Part shown: in pieces, positions 1 to 12,292 of the stretch
Layout of the letters: each line of letters opens with the position of its first letter
Position numbering within the stretch: the first letter of the stretch is position 1
NCBI GenBank assembly: GCA_010645155.1
Contig: CM021322.1
Coordinates: 12,430,397 to 12,494,396 of the forward strand
DNA from: Tigriopus japonicus
Taxonomy: Eukaryota; Arthropoda; Copepoda; Harpacticoida; Harpacticidae
DNA length: 64,000 nt
Direction: 5' to 3'
Program-made: the position numbers and the translations under genes
Notes under the pieces: generated by a model
The model's input: the letters and a program-made list of their open reading frames with translations, nothing else
Databases searched by the model: none
Told to the model about the DNA's origin: nothing

Positions 1-245
1 TGATCTGTGGCGAGATCATTTGAGCGCCTCGCCGCCTTCACCTTGTTTGTGTACCCTAAGTACTCTGAAAGATCACCCACGTCCGTCTAAGTAGCCCTGT
101 CCTTCTTCAGCACTCGCTCGTCACTTTCAAGTCTTAAAGGTCACTTGGTCCATCCATGACCGACCCACTCCTTGTCATACCCACCCACCCTTTGAGGTTA
201 TCCAGGATCATCCATGGGTTACCCACGTCCTTGGCACGGATGAAG
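1..245. other. No gene recognised at left edge
   Basis: No coding frame, structured RNA or repeat boundary could be supported here. It lies directly upstream of a segment duplicated at 45.2 kb. Confidence 0.4.
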
Positions 246-673
246 CAGGGATAACCTATATAATAGTATAAATACTGGATAAGAACTCGCGGAATTTCCC
301 GGCTTGCAACCTCCACGTATGAGGCCGGGAGTTTGTAAACAAAGACTACCAACGGCCATGTTGAGAACCGAAAATCAAACGGAAATCGACCAAAACTCCA
401 GAAGATAGTGCGCCAATCGGTGTTTCCTGTGTCCCACAGGGTCCAGCCAAGTATAAATTTGAATGCCAATCTCTGCCTTCTTGTATTTCTAGTTGTGACT
501 TTGAGTTCAGGATAATCCAAGAACAGGCAAAATATTCTTGAGTTGTTCAAGTTGTGTAATGGACAAGTGCGATGAAACTCCCCGTTTTGATGTGGGCGAG
601 AGTTTTCGGAGGAAAGTTGGTTCTTAATCCCCCTTTCATGAGGATTTTTCGTTCGGATTATCAGATGGTTCAG

Positions 674-844
674 ATGACTGATCTGATTCAGACCCGTCAA
701 AAATGCCCTTCAATAGTTACAGCCAACAACATCTCCGACTTGGACTCCATCTTCTTTCAAAATGAGACCATTTTTGTTCTTTCACTTTCCTATGGAAATG
801 GGTCCTGCATTGTGGAGGTGTTGAAGAGGATGGAAGAGGAGTAA
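674..844 (+). CDS. Small conserved frame of unknown function, copy A
   Basis: A 56-codon frame from ATG to TAA has a same-length partner at 46727-46897. The two share the core NNISDLDSI and the ending VVEVL/IVEVL, and the reading frame is preserved between the copies. In both copies an AG resembling a splice acceptor sits just before the ATG, so this may be a terminal exon fragment, not a free gene. No family is recognised. It could be part of a repeat that once encoded protein. Confidence 0.3.
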   Translation: MTDLIQTRQKCPSIVTANNISDLDSIFFQNETIFVLSLSYGNGSCIVEVLKRMEEE

Positions 845-1050
845 CCCTCCAGATACCACCACAGATACTTCTGTTGAGCATTGTTTCACAAAATTTGGAC
901 TAATGGGTGGAGCAAGATTCCATCTAGGTATTTCCTCTTTGTTATGAGGACTAAAATCGTTTTGAGAGGTGAATGTCAAACGCTTCATGAGACGAGTAAA
1001 AAGGGTGCTGGGACTTCTAAAATCAAGGTGAAGAACATCCAGTCCATAAA

Positions 1051-1258
1051 TATTAACACAAGAAGTTTGACTGAATTCTTTCAAGACACATGTTCAACAG
1101 TTTTAGCCATTAATAAGGAAGGACACGAACTCCGATTTTTGAAAAAATGGTATGAGGCCGAGGCTCTATTTTGACACAACGTCATTTATTCCTTATTAAT
1201 GGCTAAAACTGTTGAACATGTGTCTTGAAAGAATTCAGTCAAACTTCTTGTGTTAATA
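1051..1258. repeat. Perfect 70-bp inverted repeat with 68-bp spacer
   Basis: The left arm (1051-1120) and right arm (1189-1258) are reverse complements over about 70 bp. The left arm begins TATTAACACAAGAAG. The spacer (1121-1188) is reversed relative to the matching sequence in copy B at 47173-47241, where only the left arm is present. Confidence 0.9.
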
Positions 1259-1929
1259 CTCTTGGTTGTCAGTAGGTCAAATCTATTCTTTGCCACAGGA
1301 ATGCTCAGCTGATTCACTTGGTTTTCACATACGCACGATCTTTTCTTGGCCTCACTGTCGACGAGTGTAGTTGCAGAAGGGGAACGAGCTTAGATCAGTT
1401 ATAATCACTAGATAGCGTGCAAGCTTTAGTCTGGCTGATTTGGCAAGCGGGGCGGAAAGGGTTGAATTCATGAGGAAAATGTCGCCATCACAACTGTTGA
1501 GCGGACAGTTAGTGTGACCAAATATGCAAATGAAGACCAACTTTTCAAAACTCGTTCTTGAAGCCACAAGTCAGTTTTTGTCCATATATGCATTGGATTA
1601 ACCCTACATAACGCAAAAGCTTAAATTTATGTTCTTCCTACCAATGAGTTATTCAAGGTATTGGCAAAAAAGTTCCCGGTTGCAGTATTCAAATTCAAGG
1701 TATGGTCACCTTGTGATGTCTTCCGGTCTTTCAAGGAAGTGACCACAAGCAATAACAAAAAGTGACCCAAAAACATAACTCAATTCCACATTTGGTTCAT
1801 AAATTGCATGGTTGACATTTGCTTGGTCACACATTTCGAATGTTCCCGCACTTTTGTCCACTCAACAGTTGGCGACCGGAGACACATTTTTAGGCTCAAA
1901 CTCCCTCTAGTATTTAATAGATCTCAATG
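1259..1929. other. No gene recognised
   Basis: Only short frames without recognisable domains are present. A short block near 1455-1540 resembles 59818-59880 (GAGGAAAATGTCGCC followed by a GTTGAGCGGACAGTTAGTGT tract), which suggests another dispersed repeat. Confidence 0.4.
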
Positions 1930-1980
1930 GGAACGAGCAGGGTTGGTCGGGGGATCAACTTTTTCGATTTATCCCCTTTA

Positions 1981-2088
1981 CCCGGGGATAAACGGGATAA
2001 ATTGGGGGATAAACGGGATAAACGGGATAAATGGGGGGATAAACGGGATAAATGGGAGGATAAACGGGATGAACCGGTGGATAAACGA
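1981..2088 (+). repeat. Short tandem array of GGGATAAAC-like units
   Basis: About eight to ten copies of (G)GGATAAA(C/T) follow one another with spacing of 9 to 15 bp inside the left end of the hAT-like element. The same motif recurs at 2978-3027 near the right end. The open frames across it are repeat artefacts. Confidence 0.8.
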
Positions 2089-2756
2089 AATAAAGCAAAT
2101 TTTGTTCCGATTTTGACATGTTTGAATACTTTTTGGCATCCCTGAAAATGGCCGATCAAACACTAAAGGCTTAATATAAATATCAATAAAATATATTTAC
2201 AATATTTAACAGATATATAACAGAAATAATTGTTATATATTATCAAACTCAAAAAACATGTTACAATTGACAATACTTGTCGAGTGGTGATGAAATTGAA
2301 GTCTTCCACAGTTGAAGATATTGAGGTAAGAAAACTTCATGCTCAGTGAATGTAATGCAGAGACACAAAAATGAAGTAATTTCTAGAAATAAGGGGAATT
2401 TGTTTGATAAAGGAGGGAAATCCCCTTTATCCCTGTTATTCCTTGGAGGAAAATCCCGTTAATCCCAAAAAACAGGACGCTTTATGGATGAGAAAGTCCC
2501 CCAACTAACCCTGCAATATTCCTACAGAGCAGACAGCCTATATCAGATTACAGCTGCAAAGCTGCGTTTTGACTTCGGAAACACAAACAAATAAAAGCTA
2601 AAAACCTAGGAGTTTTCATTGTATTAATGGAAATCATTTTTTGTGTGGAACTTAATTGAAAAAAGTGAGATTTTGTGGATAATAAATATACTGTTACAGA
2701 AATTTGTGAATAATTATAGAAATGAGGAAGAAACGCTTGAAACGTAGGAAAATTGC

Positions 2757-2975
2757 TTTTAAGATAGGATAAAATGCTTGAAGACAGAAAAAATGCTTTT
2801 AAGGTAGGAAAAAATGCTGGAAGAGTAAGAGAAAATTGCTTTTAAGGTAAGAATGCTTGAAGAGCAAGAAAAAAATGCTTTTAAGGTCGGAAAAAATGCT
2901 TGAAGAGTAAGAAAAAATGCTTGAAAAGTAGGAAAAAAGCGTGAAAAGTAGGAAAAAAGCTTGAAAAGTAGGAAA
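2757..2975 (+). repeat. Diverged minisatellite inside hAT-like element
   Basis: Imperfect units built on AAAAATGCTTGAAGAGTAAG and TTTTAAGGTAGG alternate over roughly 220 bp. The long frames on the reverse strand are low-complexity and are not considered genes. Confidence 0.7.
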
Positions 2976-3077
2976 ATCCCGTTTATCCCGTTTATCCCTT
3001 TTACTGCTTGAAGGAAAATGGGATAAACGGGACTCTTTTTGGAGGGGATAATCCCCCTGACCAACCCTGGGAACGAG

Positions 3078-4730
3078 TGAAGGAAAGTACACGTGTCGTG
3101 TGTACTAGCGCCTCGCAACTATACTTGGGTTGACGTTGGATGACAAGTACACTAGCTGGAAGGGCTTTCGTTCTGAAATCGGTATGTTAGCGCAAAACTC
3201 GAAGCGAGTATACACAACTATACTTGCAACTATACTTTCGTGTTTGAAATAACTTCACTAACATCCGGGCTAATTATCTCACATTGAAAAAAATCCTAAA
3301 GGTGCAATTACACGACACGTATTTTGTCCTATTTTAACGGCACTTAAGTGAGTCACATCGCATTGAAGTTATGAGAAGCATTTACACCTATCTACCATGT
3401 CTCCCTTCACATCCTAGAGCTCACCGTCAGGGATTCCATATAATGAAATTTTATTGACGCACGAAAACGTGTTGAAATTTGCAAGATTGGTTAATCAATG
3501 AGCTATACTTATCAACGTCATATGATATGACTTCATTATGCTTTTGTGGCGTTTCTTTTATACACGGCTGAACGAAACCGCAAAGAACCTCCATGAGAAA
3601 AAAAAACTATACAAAACTTCGGGTTTGTGGGTTCCTTGAAACTATGACTGGGTCGATGTATGGCAATGATGAAATGAGAGGCTACAGTTCATTTTTTAGG
3701 TTTCTTTCAAAATATCTCACAATATTTTTCTCAGGGTGAAATTCCAGTCCTTCTATACAAGTTTGTTATCAGTGTTGCCTCCAATATAAATGTGCAAAAG
3801 ATATAAAATCTACATCTTCCATAACGTGAACTTACCTCAGGAAATACGTGCAAGGAATTTACTCTGAGTTTCTCTCAATTTCATGCTCGTTCAGTTTTAG
3901 CTTCTACCCTTGTTTAGCTTGTTTTTTTTAGGCTGGAAATCATCAAAACTAAATAAGGTTGTCGGTGGCAATTGATCTGGCCTTTAATTGCATGACATTT
4001 TGGCAGTGCTCATGGCAATGTCTGAACACTACTGATGGGAAACAAACAAAGATAACAAATAACAAACAAAAGACAGCATACCAAACAAATATAAATTACA
4101 AATAAAAAAACAAACAAATGGGAAAGAGAAGTCAACAGTTGTTGAATGTTTTGGTCTTCCAACGAATCGGGGCTGCCAAAAGTGTGAGCCCTTAAGTGAG
4201 AAAAAAGGTCAAAAGTAACTTAAATGTTTTGGAAACCCTCTATAGTCAAAACCAAGAGCTCCAGTTATATGAAATATCTCTTTTGAACCAATCAATTCTT
4301 TCACAAGCACGAACAATTGTGGCAAAAATGATCCTTAGATACTTACGTTTACAAATCACCATAAATCATGACGGCAACACTGATTTTATTTGGGAATGAT
4401 ACAAATTTACCCCAAACAAAGATTCTGAAAATCCAAACAAATTTACAAACAAACAAAGAAATGGCCAATTTGTTCGCATCAGTACTAAACACCTCAAAAA
4501 TTTACCAAGTGCCATCATCAACAAATTCCCATGTGTTGGTTTTGATCAATCATTGACGAACATCAAGATCAATTCAGTTGATATCATGTTGATATACATG
4601 CACTATTTTTTCTACTCATGTGCCAGCGAACTCGTGCTAGCCTTGAAATTCATTCCATAACTTGTGCGAGCAATATTTTGTGATATAAGATCATAGTTCA
4701 CTCATTTAACAATAATCAATTCAATGAAAT
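3078..4730. other. No gene recognised; A/C-rich tract
   Basis: No supportable gene. An AAAC/CAAA-rich low-complexity tract lies at about 4043-4125 with further copies around 4418-4460. Short frames there lack features. Confidence 0.4.
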
Positions 4731-5613
4731 ATGGACGCCCACAACAAAGCACGTGCCGGACTTTGTTTGGTATATTTGGATAAGAGCTTGCTTCCCATTA
4801 ATGAGGCCAAGTTTGTAAGATTTGACTTTTCACGTATTTTGCCAGAGATGCCTACCAAATACTCTACCATGGCCAACTTCCTCCCCACACGTGGTGAATC
4901 AAATGTACTTGCTTTCTGTGCCGTTCATGTCAAACTGTTGGTCTGCGAAGTTCCAAGAATCAGAAACGAGGGCCGATCAATCCACTAGCAAATCAAAAAA
5001 GCCACCACCCCAACCCAATGTCAATCAAGATCAACTTCAAGGGAACGTTCCCGACTGTTGTATTCTTATGTCAATATCTTGCCACAACAATAATCAGCTG
5101 TTAGTCGGAAGCATAGAGGTCCTAGAGTGGAGATACTAGAGCAGGCCGGTCGTGACATTTCATTGTGGGCAGTAAGGGCCGTTTATCATCAGCGACAAGT
5201 TGGAACTTGCCCAAACAAACGTATTCGTAGAAGGCAAAATTTTGAAAAATGAAGTTTTTTTGGACATGCGGCCTTGTGTGTACGCTTTGCTTCTCCCATA
5301 TGATAACAAATACGCAATGTAGATGAGAATTCAACTTACAGGCATTCATTTGCTCATTTATTGACTTTGACATTGAAAGTATGTCTGGCGCGCTTTCGTT
5401 TGTACTATGATCTTTCACTTGTTTAGGCAAGTCGTTCACGATATTCTTCGGAAATATTTGACTTTTCACGCAACTTCTGGCAAGTTTCAGCAGAAAACAA
5501 GGCAGACAAACCGAAGACAATGGCCTGTCTTTAGACGTCTATGGTCGGAAGGCAGTTGTTTGCGATTCCCTCAGAGCAACAAGATCGAGTATCTTTGCAT
5601 TGCTGGAGACTAA
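4731..5613 (+). pseudogene. Decayed relative of the 32-35 kb transposase-like gene
   Basis: The frame from 4731 begins MDAHNKARAGLCL and resembles the start of the protein at 34601-32616 (MEKHEKARNSLCL). A second matching block aligns ILPEMPTKYSTMANFLPTRG with VLPEFPDYSKMASYRPSRG. Between them about 28 residues are missing, including the CxxC pair expected near residue 52, and the first CxxC has become CxxY. A later block near 5420 (RQVVHDIL) resembles EQVARSIL of the relative, with stops between, so either an intron or decay separates them. No terminal inverted repeats were identified around it. It could be a dead element or an old host-captured copy; the degradation favours a relic. Confidence 0.55.
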
Positions 5614-7531
5614 AATGATATTTGAATGTTGTTGTGATGCCGTGACAGTCAGTCTTTTAAAGCTATTCGTAAAGGCAATATGTTTCCAGAGCAAAATCAT
5701 TCCCATCTCCGTCCCTATACAGATATATTCCGTCTGGAGTTCCATCCACTTTTCTGGATATTCTTTTGATAATTAATCTGTAGCGTGGACCCTTTTCCCG
5801 GTGATATGATTGTATTTTACTCTTGCAACTTGTTCCATATCCTTCACGAAACATAGACATAACATGGGTTTAATGGTATTTCACCTTGTTTTGCTTTTTG
5901 TGGCCTTCCAATTTTCATAAACTCTGATACCTGATTATGTATATTATATTATATTGTCATGATACACACACAACAAAGCATCATAAGAACTTCCCACTTT
6001 CGGGTTTACGGATTTCTATACAGATTAGCTTGGTCCCAAGGAGTGCTTGTTAAATTTTGATGATTATTCCTTATTTCATTTGTTTAATCGTGTATCAATC
6101 AAACAAAATTTAGAAAACCTGAACACGCGAAAACACGTCTAAAGGTCAAACAAACTCAGAATGGTCGCCGATGAACGTTATTAGTACGTCAAATTATAAT
6201 CTTGCATCATCATCATCAGCATTAGAGCAAACAAAAGTATTTAAGAATTAAAAGCCAAGGACTTTACCACTTTTTAAATCAAAAAACATCAAGATGTCAA
6301 AACAAATATTTACGCAAGATGTCAAGAAAGCATCAACTTGTTAAGGGAAATATTTCAATTAAAACCCAAGTACTAACAAATTACAAGTGAGCATATTTAC
6401 GTGCAAAGTTTGATGTTATTCAACATTCTGCTTTTAAAATGTAACATTTTGATGAAAAAGTATGGTAAGTCATGTACCCCTGAAAGGGAGTACACTTAAC
6501 CTTTTTCCCCAATACGTAGGAGGGTCCAAAACTCAACAAGTACAAAGTGTTTCTCGCATGTTAAAAACTCGAGGGCCTGTATCCTTACCACCTCATTTGT
6601 GAAAATTTGGCCTAAATATACGGTATGCTTATCTTGTACACTACCAATGCCTTTTTGTAACAATCTAAATTCTAATTAGCTTTAAGAAAGGATGGCAGAA
6701 ATATATCAACTAGAGGCACTGAACGGGTACAAAGCAAAAGCAAACATCATAAGCATGATAAATTGAAAGTAAATATGAAATTTAGGCACACAATTTCATA
6801 TCAAGAAAGATTGAGAAATAATGCTATCCAAAATTCACAAATTAAATGAAAATTTCAGAGTATGACAGCTAAATAAAGGTGAAACATAAAGCAATGATTT
6901 TCTTGAAGATGGTAGCAGAAATGTGGATCAAATAACAATTTTTTTTAATCAAATGCCACCACAGTATCATTTTGGTTAGAAGGAGACATACGTGGATCAT
7001 TTTTGCCAAAGGACAACAAAGTTCATCACCAAGAATTCTGGTAGACAGGACTTTAGTAGATTGGTATATTGGGTATATTGTGGTAGCATGAAAGTATTCT
7101 GATTGGTTTTAGTCCTTGACCCTGAATTCTGCACTTTACTGAATTCTTCTTGATCTTTTTCTTTTGTGTACTTGGAGTTTTTACAACCCAAAGATGGAGA
7201 GCACTCTTGGTTATTGTTCATCAATGGATCATACAGCAAGTGAGGAAGGAGAGAGTAAAAATAGTCAAATTCGAAGTTCTTCTTTTTAAAATTTGCTTCT
7301 CTGTTAATTTTCTGCGTCCTTGTTTAAGATAAGGAAACATTAGCCACGGCAATTTAAGTTAGGGAAAAGTATTGATTCTTCCTAGTGCTCGAAACATTTT
7401 TGACCAAGATGTGTTGAGATTGTAAATCACTGGAAGTAACGTAGCATATGGCTGAATATGTTACATTCATAACAACACATGGGTATGATGATTAGGGTTT
7501 CAAAATTTCCAGCAAAACATTAGGTCATATG
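5614..7531. other. AT-rich spacer, no gene recognised
   Basis: Nearly 2 kb of AT-rich sequence with only short frames. No domain, structured RNA or repeat boundary could be supported on either strand. Confidence 0.4.
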
Positions 7532-7876
7532 TGTGCTGAGCTCATGATAGCGCTTCCAATTTCCTTCCAATCACTCTTGCTGAAGACGTGATAGGCGGGT
7601 TAACAAGAACTTGATTTATTGTCAATCATAGTGTATTGTAACTGTAAAAGATTATATATAACATAGTTAGGTCGATAAAGGGTAGTGTAGCTAGTCATCG
7701 AGAACGATATATCTTACCACATTATGGAAGACCACACATACACTTAACTACTTTCAACTGACTGAATGCTGTATCGAAACACAACACTCGAACGCAAGTT
7801 TGGAAGAAACCCACTCACAATGTAGAAAGAAGAGCGGAGATTTCAAACGGAACATAATCAGCTTGCTGACGGCACA
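7532..7876 (-). repeat. Probable 3' LTR of the BEL/Pao element
   Basis: On the minus strand this begins TGTGCCGTCAGC right after the purine-rich GGGTGGGAG that follows the pol C-terminus, and ends GCTCAGCACA, giving a TGTGC/GCACA inverted end. It contains a TATA-like stretch and an AATAAA signal (about 7610 on the plus strand). No matching 5' LTR was found on the right side of the element, so the outer boundary is inferred from the end motif alone. Confidence 0.55.
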
Positions 7877-7886
7877 CTCCCACCCG

Positions 7887-10800
7887 TTATAGTGGTCCAA
7901 CAGGATTTCCTTTGGTTTCACCCGTGTCTTCCGTTTTTGGAACCAAAAGAACCAACTGATGAATGGGTCGTTGGAAGTAGCGACGTTTTGAGACACCCCT
8001 CTTATTCGTCTGATTGATAGCCACTGTCACACTCCTAACTAGACCATCCGAGCTTACTTTGACATCGTGTATCAATCCCATTGGCCAAAGGTTCCGCTTC
8101 ACAGTATCATCCCTTAGCAGAACCACATCACCAACCTGAATGCACCTCTCGGGTGTGAGCCATTTCCGCCTTTCTTGAAGCACGTTCAGGTAGCTTGCTC
8201 TCCATCGAATCCAAAGTCCTCTGCAAGAGCTTGTACTCTTCGCCACCTTTTTGGTCCGTATGAAACGAGATCTCCCTTAGTGAAAGTTTCCTGCACGGAT
8301 TGATGCGGCTCATTTTTCTGCGTCAAAAGCATCGCAGGGGAGAGGGGCACTGGATCATTGGGATCGGACGAGACTTCCCAAAGAGGTGTCGAGTTCACTA
8401 TTGCCGCAGCTTCCGCAAGGAGAGTATGGAACTCGTCCCGGGAGAGAGTGTGCGTTCCCAGAGATAAAAGAGAGGCCTCGGGGATCCGCCGAACAGAACC
8501 GATCTTCCTCTCCCATACGCCTCCAAAATGTGAGGAGTGAGGGGGATTCAGAAGCCATTCACAGTTCTTCTCCTCCAAAAGAACTTTCACTTCGGCCATG
8601 TTAAGGTCTTCCTCGTCTTGTCGCTTTGATCCGACAATGCTTGTGCCATTATCGCTCCTCATCACACGACAAGCCCCCCTTATGGCCAAAAAGCGTCGAA
8701 GGGCATTTTTGAAGGCTGAGGTGTCCATTGAAGGCAACATTTCCACATGCACAGCCCGTGATACCAGACACGTCAGGAGAAGTGCCCACACCTTCTGAGA
8801 CTTAGTTCTTCTCGTACTCTTTCCATCCTGTATCAAAAATGGGCCAAAAACGTCCAGTCCCGTGTTGGTGAAAGGAGCTGCCTCTTCCAGACGGTCCTCT
8901 GGAAGATTAGCCATACGCTGCGTCTGGAGACGCCCTCGAAGTTTCTGACAAATGACACATTTCGAGAGCAATTGTTTAATGAGACGTCCTCCTCCCTCGA
9001 TATGGAAGCCCGCTGATCTTAGAGCTCCCAAGGTGATATGGCGGCCTTGGTGGTTTGTTCTCATGTGGTAGTGGAGAATGATTGACTCTGTACCAGGATG
9101 ATCTTTAGGTAAAAGAATGGGGCATTGCAGCCCGAGGGAAAAGTTTCCCTTCTGGAGTCGACCTCCCACACGAAGGATTCCTCTCGAATCAACAAATGGA
9201 GCAAGAGGCGAGAGGCGATGAGAGTGAGGTAGGTGACTTCCATTGGTGAGAGTTCCAATCTCCTGATTGTAAGTTGTCTGAACGATCTTGTGCAAAATGC
9301 AGATGGCCTCTTCATTCTTTTTTACCTCGGAAATAGCCTCATCAGTACGAGGCTTGCCTTGAACCTTTGAAATCCACAAACGACTGATATCTATTATACG
9401 CTTGGCTATCCTGACCAGTTTGGACCATTTGTTTACCCGGGAAAACAAGGACAGCCAGGAACTAGCAATGGGTGGAGCCGTTCTGGTATCTGTAGTGTAG
9501 ACGTAGGCTTCAGGCAATTCTTCCAATTCTGGTAGCTCCTCACTCTTATGTGGGACAAATGAACTCTTAGAAGGATTTTCTCCGCTCTTTGACCATAAGA
9601 AGCCCGGACCAGGGAACCAGCTTGAAGAAACCAGTATTTCAGGAGTTTGAGGCCTTGAAGCTACATCCGCTGGGTTCAGTTCGGTCGAAATATATTGCCA
9701 CTCAATGGAGGGAGCCGTATTGATAATCAATTGAACGCGTCTTGCGATATAACGTTTAAATCTCCTTTCCTTGTTAGTGAGATATCCCAGGACGATGCGA
9801 CTGTCGCAGTAATAGAACATCCTGTCCGGTTTCGTGCTTAGCTTCTCCACGATTTCTCTTGAGGCTTGAGCCGCCAACGTTGCCGCACAAATCTCAAGTC
9901 TGGGGATCGACGTAGCGCTTCTGGGCGCAACCTTTGAATCTCCTTGCAGGAATGATACGTGAACATGCCCATCGAGACCAAGACTCCGCATGTACATTGC
10001 ATAACCAATAGCTTCGCTAGAGGCGTCGCAAAACACGTGAACCTCCTGAGATAAAATATGGCCGAAAACTGGGGGTCTCAACCCCCTAGGGATTTTGAGG
10101 CTCTCCAAGGTCTTTAGTGCCGAAATCCAATTCTTCCAAACAACCACGAATTCTCTTGGAAGAGGGTCATCCCAGCCGCCATTATTATTTGTTAGAATGT
10201 TTCTTTGAATCAACCTTCCTCCCAGAACTACCGGACATCCAATACCGACTGGATCATAAATGGAGTTGACCGTCGCCAAAACCCCTCGTTTGGTAAATGG
10301 TCGGTCTGGAATCTCACTTTTCATGATAAAAGCGTCCTGTTTCACATCCCAGACTACCCCCAGTGTCCGATGACAAGATTCACTTCTCAGTTCCACTTCT
10401 TGAAAATTTTCAACCAATTCTGACACCGGAAAAGCTCGAATGACCTCGCCTGAACTGGACGCGATCTTGTGTAGGCGAATCCCGAACTTTCCTAAAATTT
10501 CTCTTGCTTCGCGCAACACTGTAACGGCCTCCTCGACTGAGTTTGCGCTTCCCAATCCGTCATCCACGTAAAAGTTTTTCTCGACAAAAGATGTTGTTTG
10601 TGGATTATGGTTTTTTGAAGCTGATATGGCGTGGCGCAAGGCAAACGTAGCAATCGCAGGGCTTGGACGGTTGCCGAAAATATGAACATTTGCTCTGAAT
10701 TGAACGAGTCCATCTTCTGGCGTGTTGTCCTCGAACCAGTAGAAGCGGAGGTAATCTCTGTGTTCTGAATTCACGTAGAAGGAATGGAACATGGCTTCCA

Positions 10801-12292
10801 CGCGAGCCACAAAGCCAACTTTGCCTTCCCTAAACCTGAGTAAAACTCCTCTGAGGTGATTGTTTTGATCAGGTCCTTGTAAGAGTTCCTTGTTGAGGCA
10901 GGTGCCGTGGTATTTGCATGAACTGTCGAAAACAAGCCGTGCTTTGTTTTTCTTGGGATGGGTAACAGGAAACACGGGAATCCACCAACCTCTTCCATCA
11001 ACCACGGCGGAATTTTCAACAGGGACGCGCTCCACCTGCTTGGCAGCAATTGTCTTGCCCATGGCTTCCAGGCACTGGTCAAGCTTAGACTTGTCTTTTT
11101 TGAGCTTGTCCAAGGTGTTCTTGGTTCTGAGGTAAACGGCTCTTTGATTACTTGGCATACGAGGGGCCGGACCCTTGAATGGAAGGGGTGTTTCCAGGTT
11201 TCCCTGAGCATTGACGTGTATGCCGCCTCCAATGATTCCCAAAAATCTTTCGTCTTGCTGACTGAGTCCATCCAATTCATCGTCGCTCTTTGTTGCGAAG
11301 TGGCTTTCAACAATCCAGGTGCCAGGCCTGGCGCCCACGAAGCTACCTGATGCTTCAAAATGGTCGTGGTTATCTGATAAAATGCTCTTCATGGTCCTGA
11401 AGTCCGCCGTTTGTGGCTCTGAGGGTAAAACCATGCCCACGATTGCCCACCCAAGAGATGTGTGGTGAACGAACGGGTGGTGCTCTCCAAAACATTTGGT
11501 CTTCATGATGTTGCCGGAATCTCTACCAATGAGAAGTAACACCTCAGCATTGTCGTCTAAGGGTTGAAAGTTCTTGGCATATTGAGAAATAAGAGGCTGA
11601 GAAAGGATTGCCTCCAGGGTAGCCACCTCGTTTTTAGTGTCTGGAATCATTGTATTTTCATATGTTCTGGGAAGGCCAAAGGCCACGCCTTCGCCAACTC
11701 CTTGGATGAGAAGGCTTTCTACAACTCTTCCCTCCACGTACGATTGGTGACCACTTAATGTAGATAAGGAGTAATTGTGAATTGCCGAATCAATGTTGAA
11801 AAAGTCAAACACCTTCGGATCTGCAAAGGTAGTATTTGATTGTTCGTCGAGGATTGCGTAGCAGCGTATCTTTTTCTTGTTGGAACCTGACATGCTGATG
11901 TCGACCAAGAGGGTCTTGCTGCAATTTGCGCCTTGCGGTGGGATGTTCCCGAGATTACTACGCAAAGATGTCTTTTCCGACGACCGGTTCCGATTGTTAT
12001 TGGGTTTGTCTTTCCGGCTGTGATTCATATCATGGTCTCCAGTATGACTTGAAGAGTCCTGTTTGTGTAGTAAGTAATGATGCGACTGTGACCCACAATG
12101 TGAGCAGAAAGCACTTGAATTGCATACGTCAACGTTATGGAAGCCAAGGCAACGGAAACATAATCCCTCCTCTTTCACAATCCTACGCCTATCCCCCACC
12201 CGAAGTTGTGTGAAGGAATAGCACTTAGTGGTACTGTGTTTGGATGGGTGATGGATTGCGCAAGCATTCTCTTCTTGGTTTTTAACAAGGTT
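7887..12292 (-). pseudogene. pol: BEL/Pao retrotransposon pol (broken)
   Basis: Encodes the enzymatic polyprotein of a BEL/Pao LTR retrotransposon. In order it has CCHC-like knuckles (LCFRCLGFH), an aspartic protease site (LDEQSN), reverse transcriptase with YVDDGL about 545 residues past position 12199, RNase H, the integrase zinc module (about residues 1040-1075, HHYHMRTNHQG and CVICQK) and the integrase core (RSDNG, then NPPHSSHFGGVWE). A C-terminal domain common in BEL integrases follows (7887-8246), but a one-base shift near 8215 puts it in another frame. Pol is in the same frame as gag and is separated from it only by the TAA at 12293-12295. With that stop, the frameshift and the insertion in gag, this copy is inactive. 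Confidence 0.93.

Larger units (their letters stand above)
246..1258 (+). repeat. Duplicated segment, copy A (partner 45211-47243)
   Basis: The stretch starting CAGGGATAACCTATATAATA is found again from 45211. Blocks at about 246-440, 500-600 and 660-1190 match blocks at about 45211-45425, 46050-46170 and 46725-47243 in the same order, with insertions and deletions between. Both copies carry a 56-codon frame ending in TAA (674-844 here) that is aligned without indels, and a peptide block around DNPRTGKIF. Its source (gene fragment or transposon body) is not recognised. The end of copy A contains an inverted repeat that copy B lacks. Confidence 0.75.
1938..3069. mobile_element. hAT-like non-autonomous element (1132 bp)
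   Basis: The ends are the inverted repeats CAGGGTTGGTC and GACCAACCCTG, flanked by a perfect 8-bp duplication GGAACGAG (1930-1937 and 3070-3077). A CAG...CTG end with an 8-bp duplication is the hAT signature. There is no transposase frame. The left part is an array of a GGGATAAAC-like motif (about 1981-2088), with more copies near the right end. The region 2757-2975 is a diverged array around AAAAATGCTTGAAGAGTAAG. Confidence 0.88.

Noticed and set aside
1981..2088. CRISPR-like or regularly spaced repeat array
   Set aside because: The units are 9-bp motifs without unique spacers, in a eukaryotic MITE.
8355..12213. Several frames of 60-195 codons on both strands inside the BEL pol region
   Set aside because: They are alternate-frame shadows of pol, which has the recognisable motifs.
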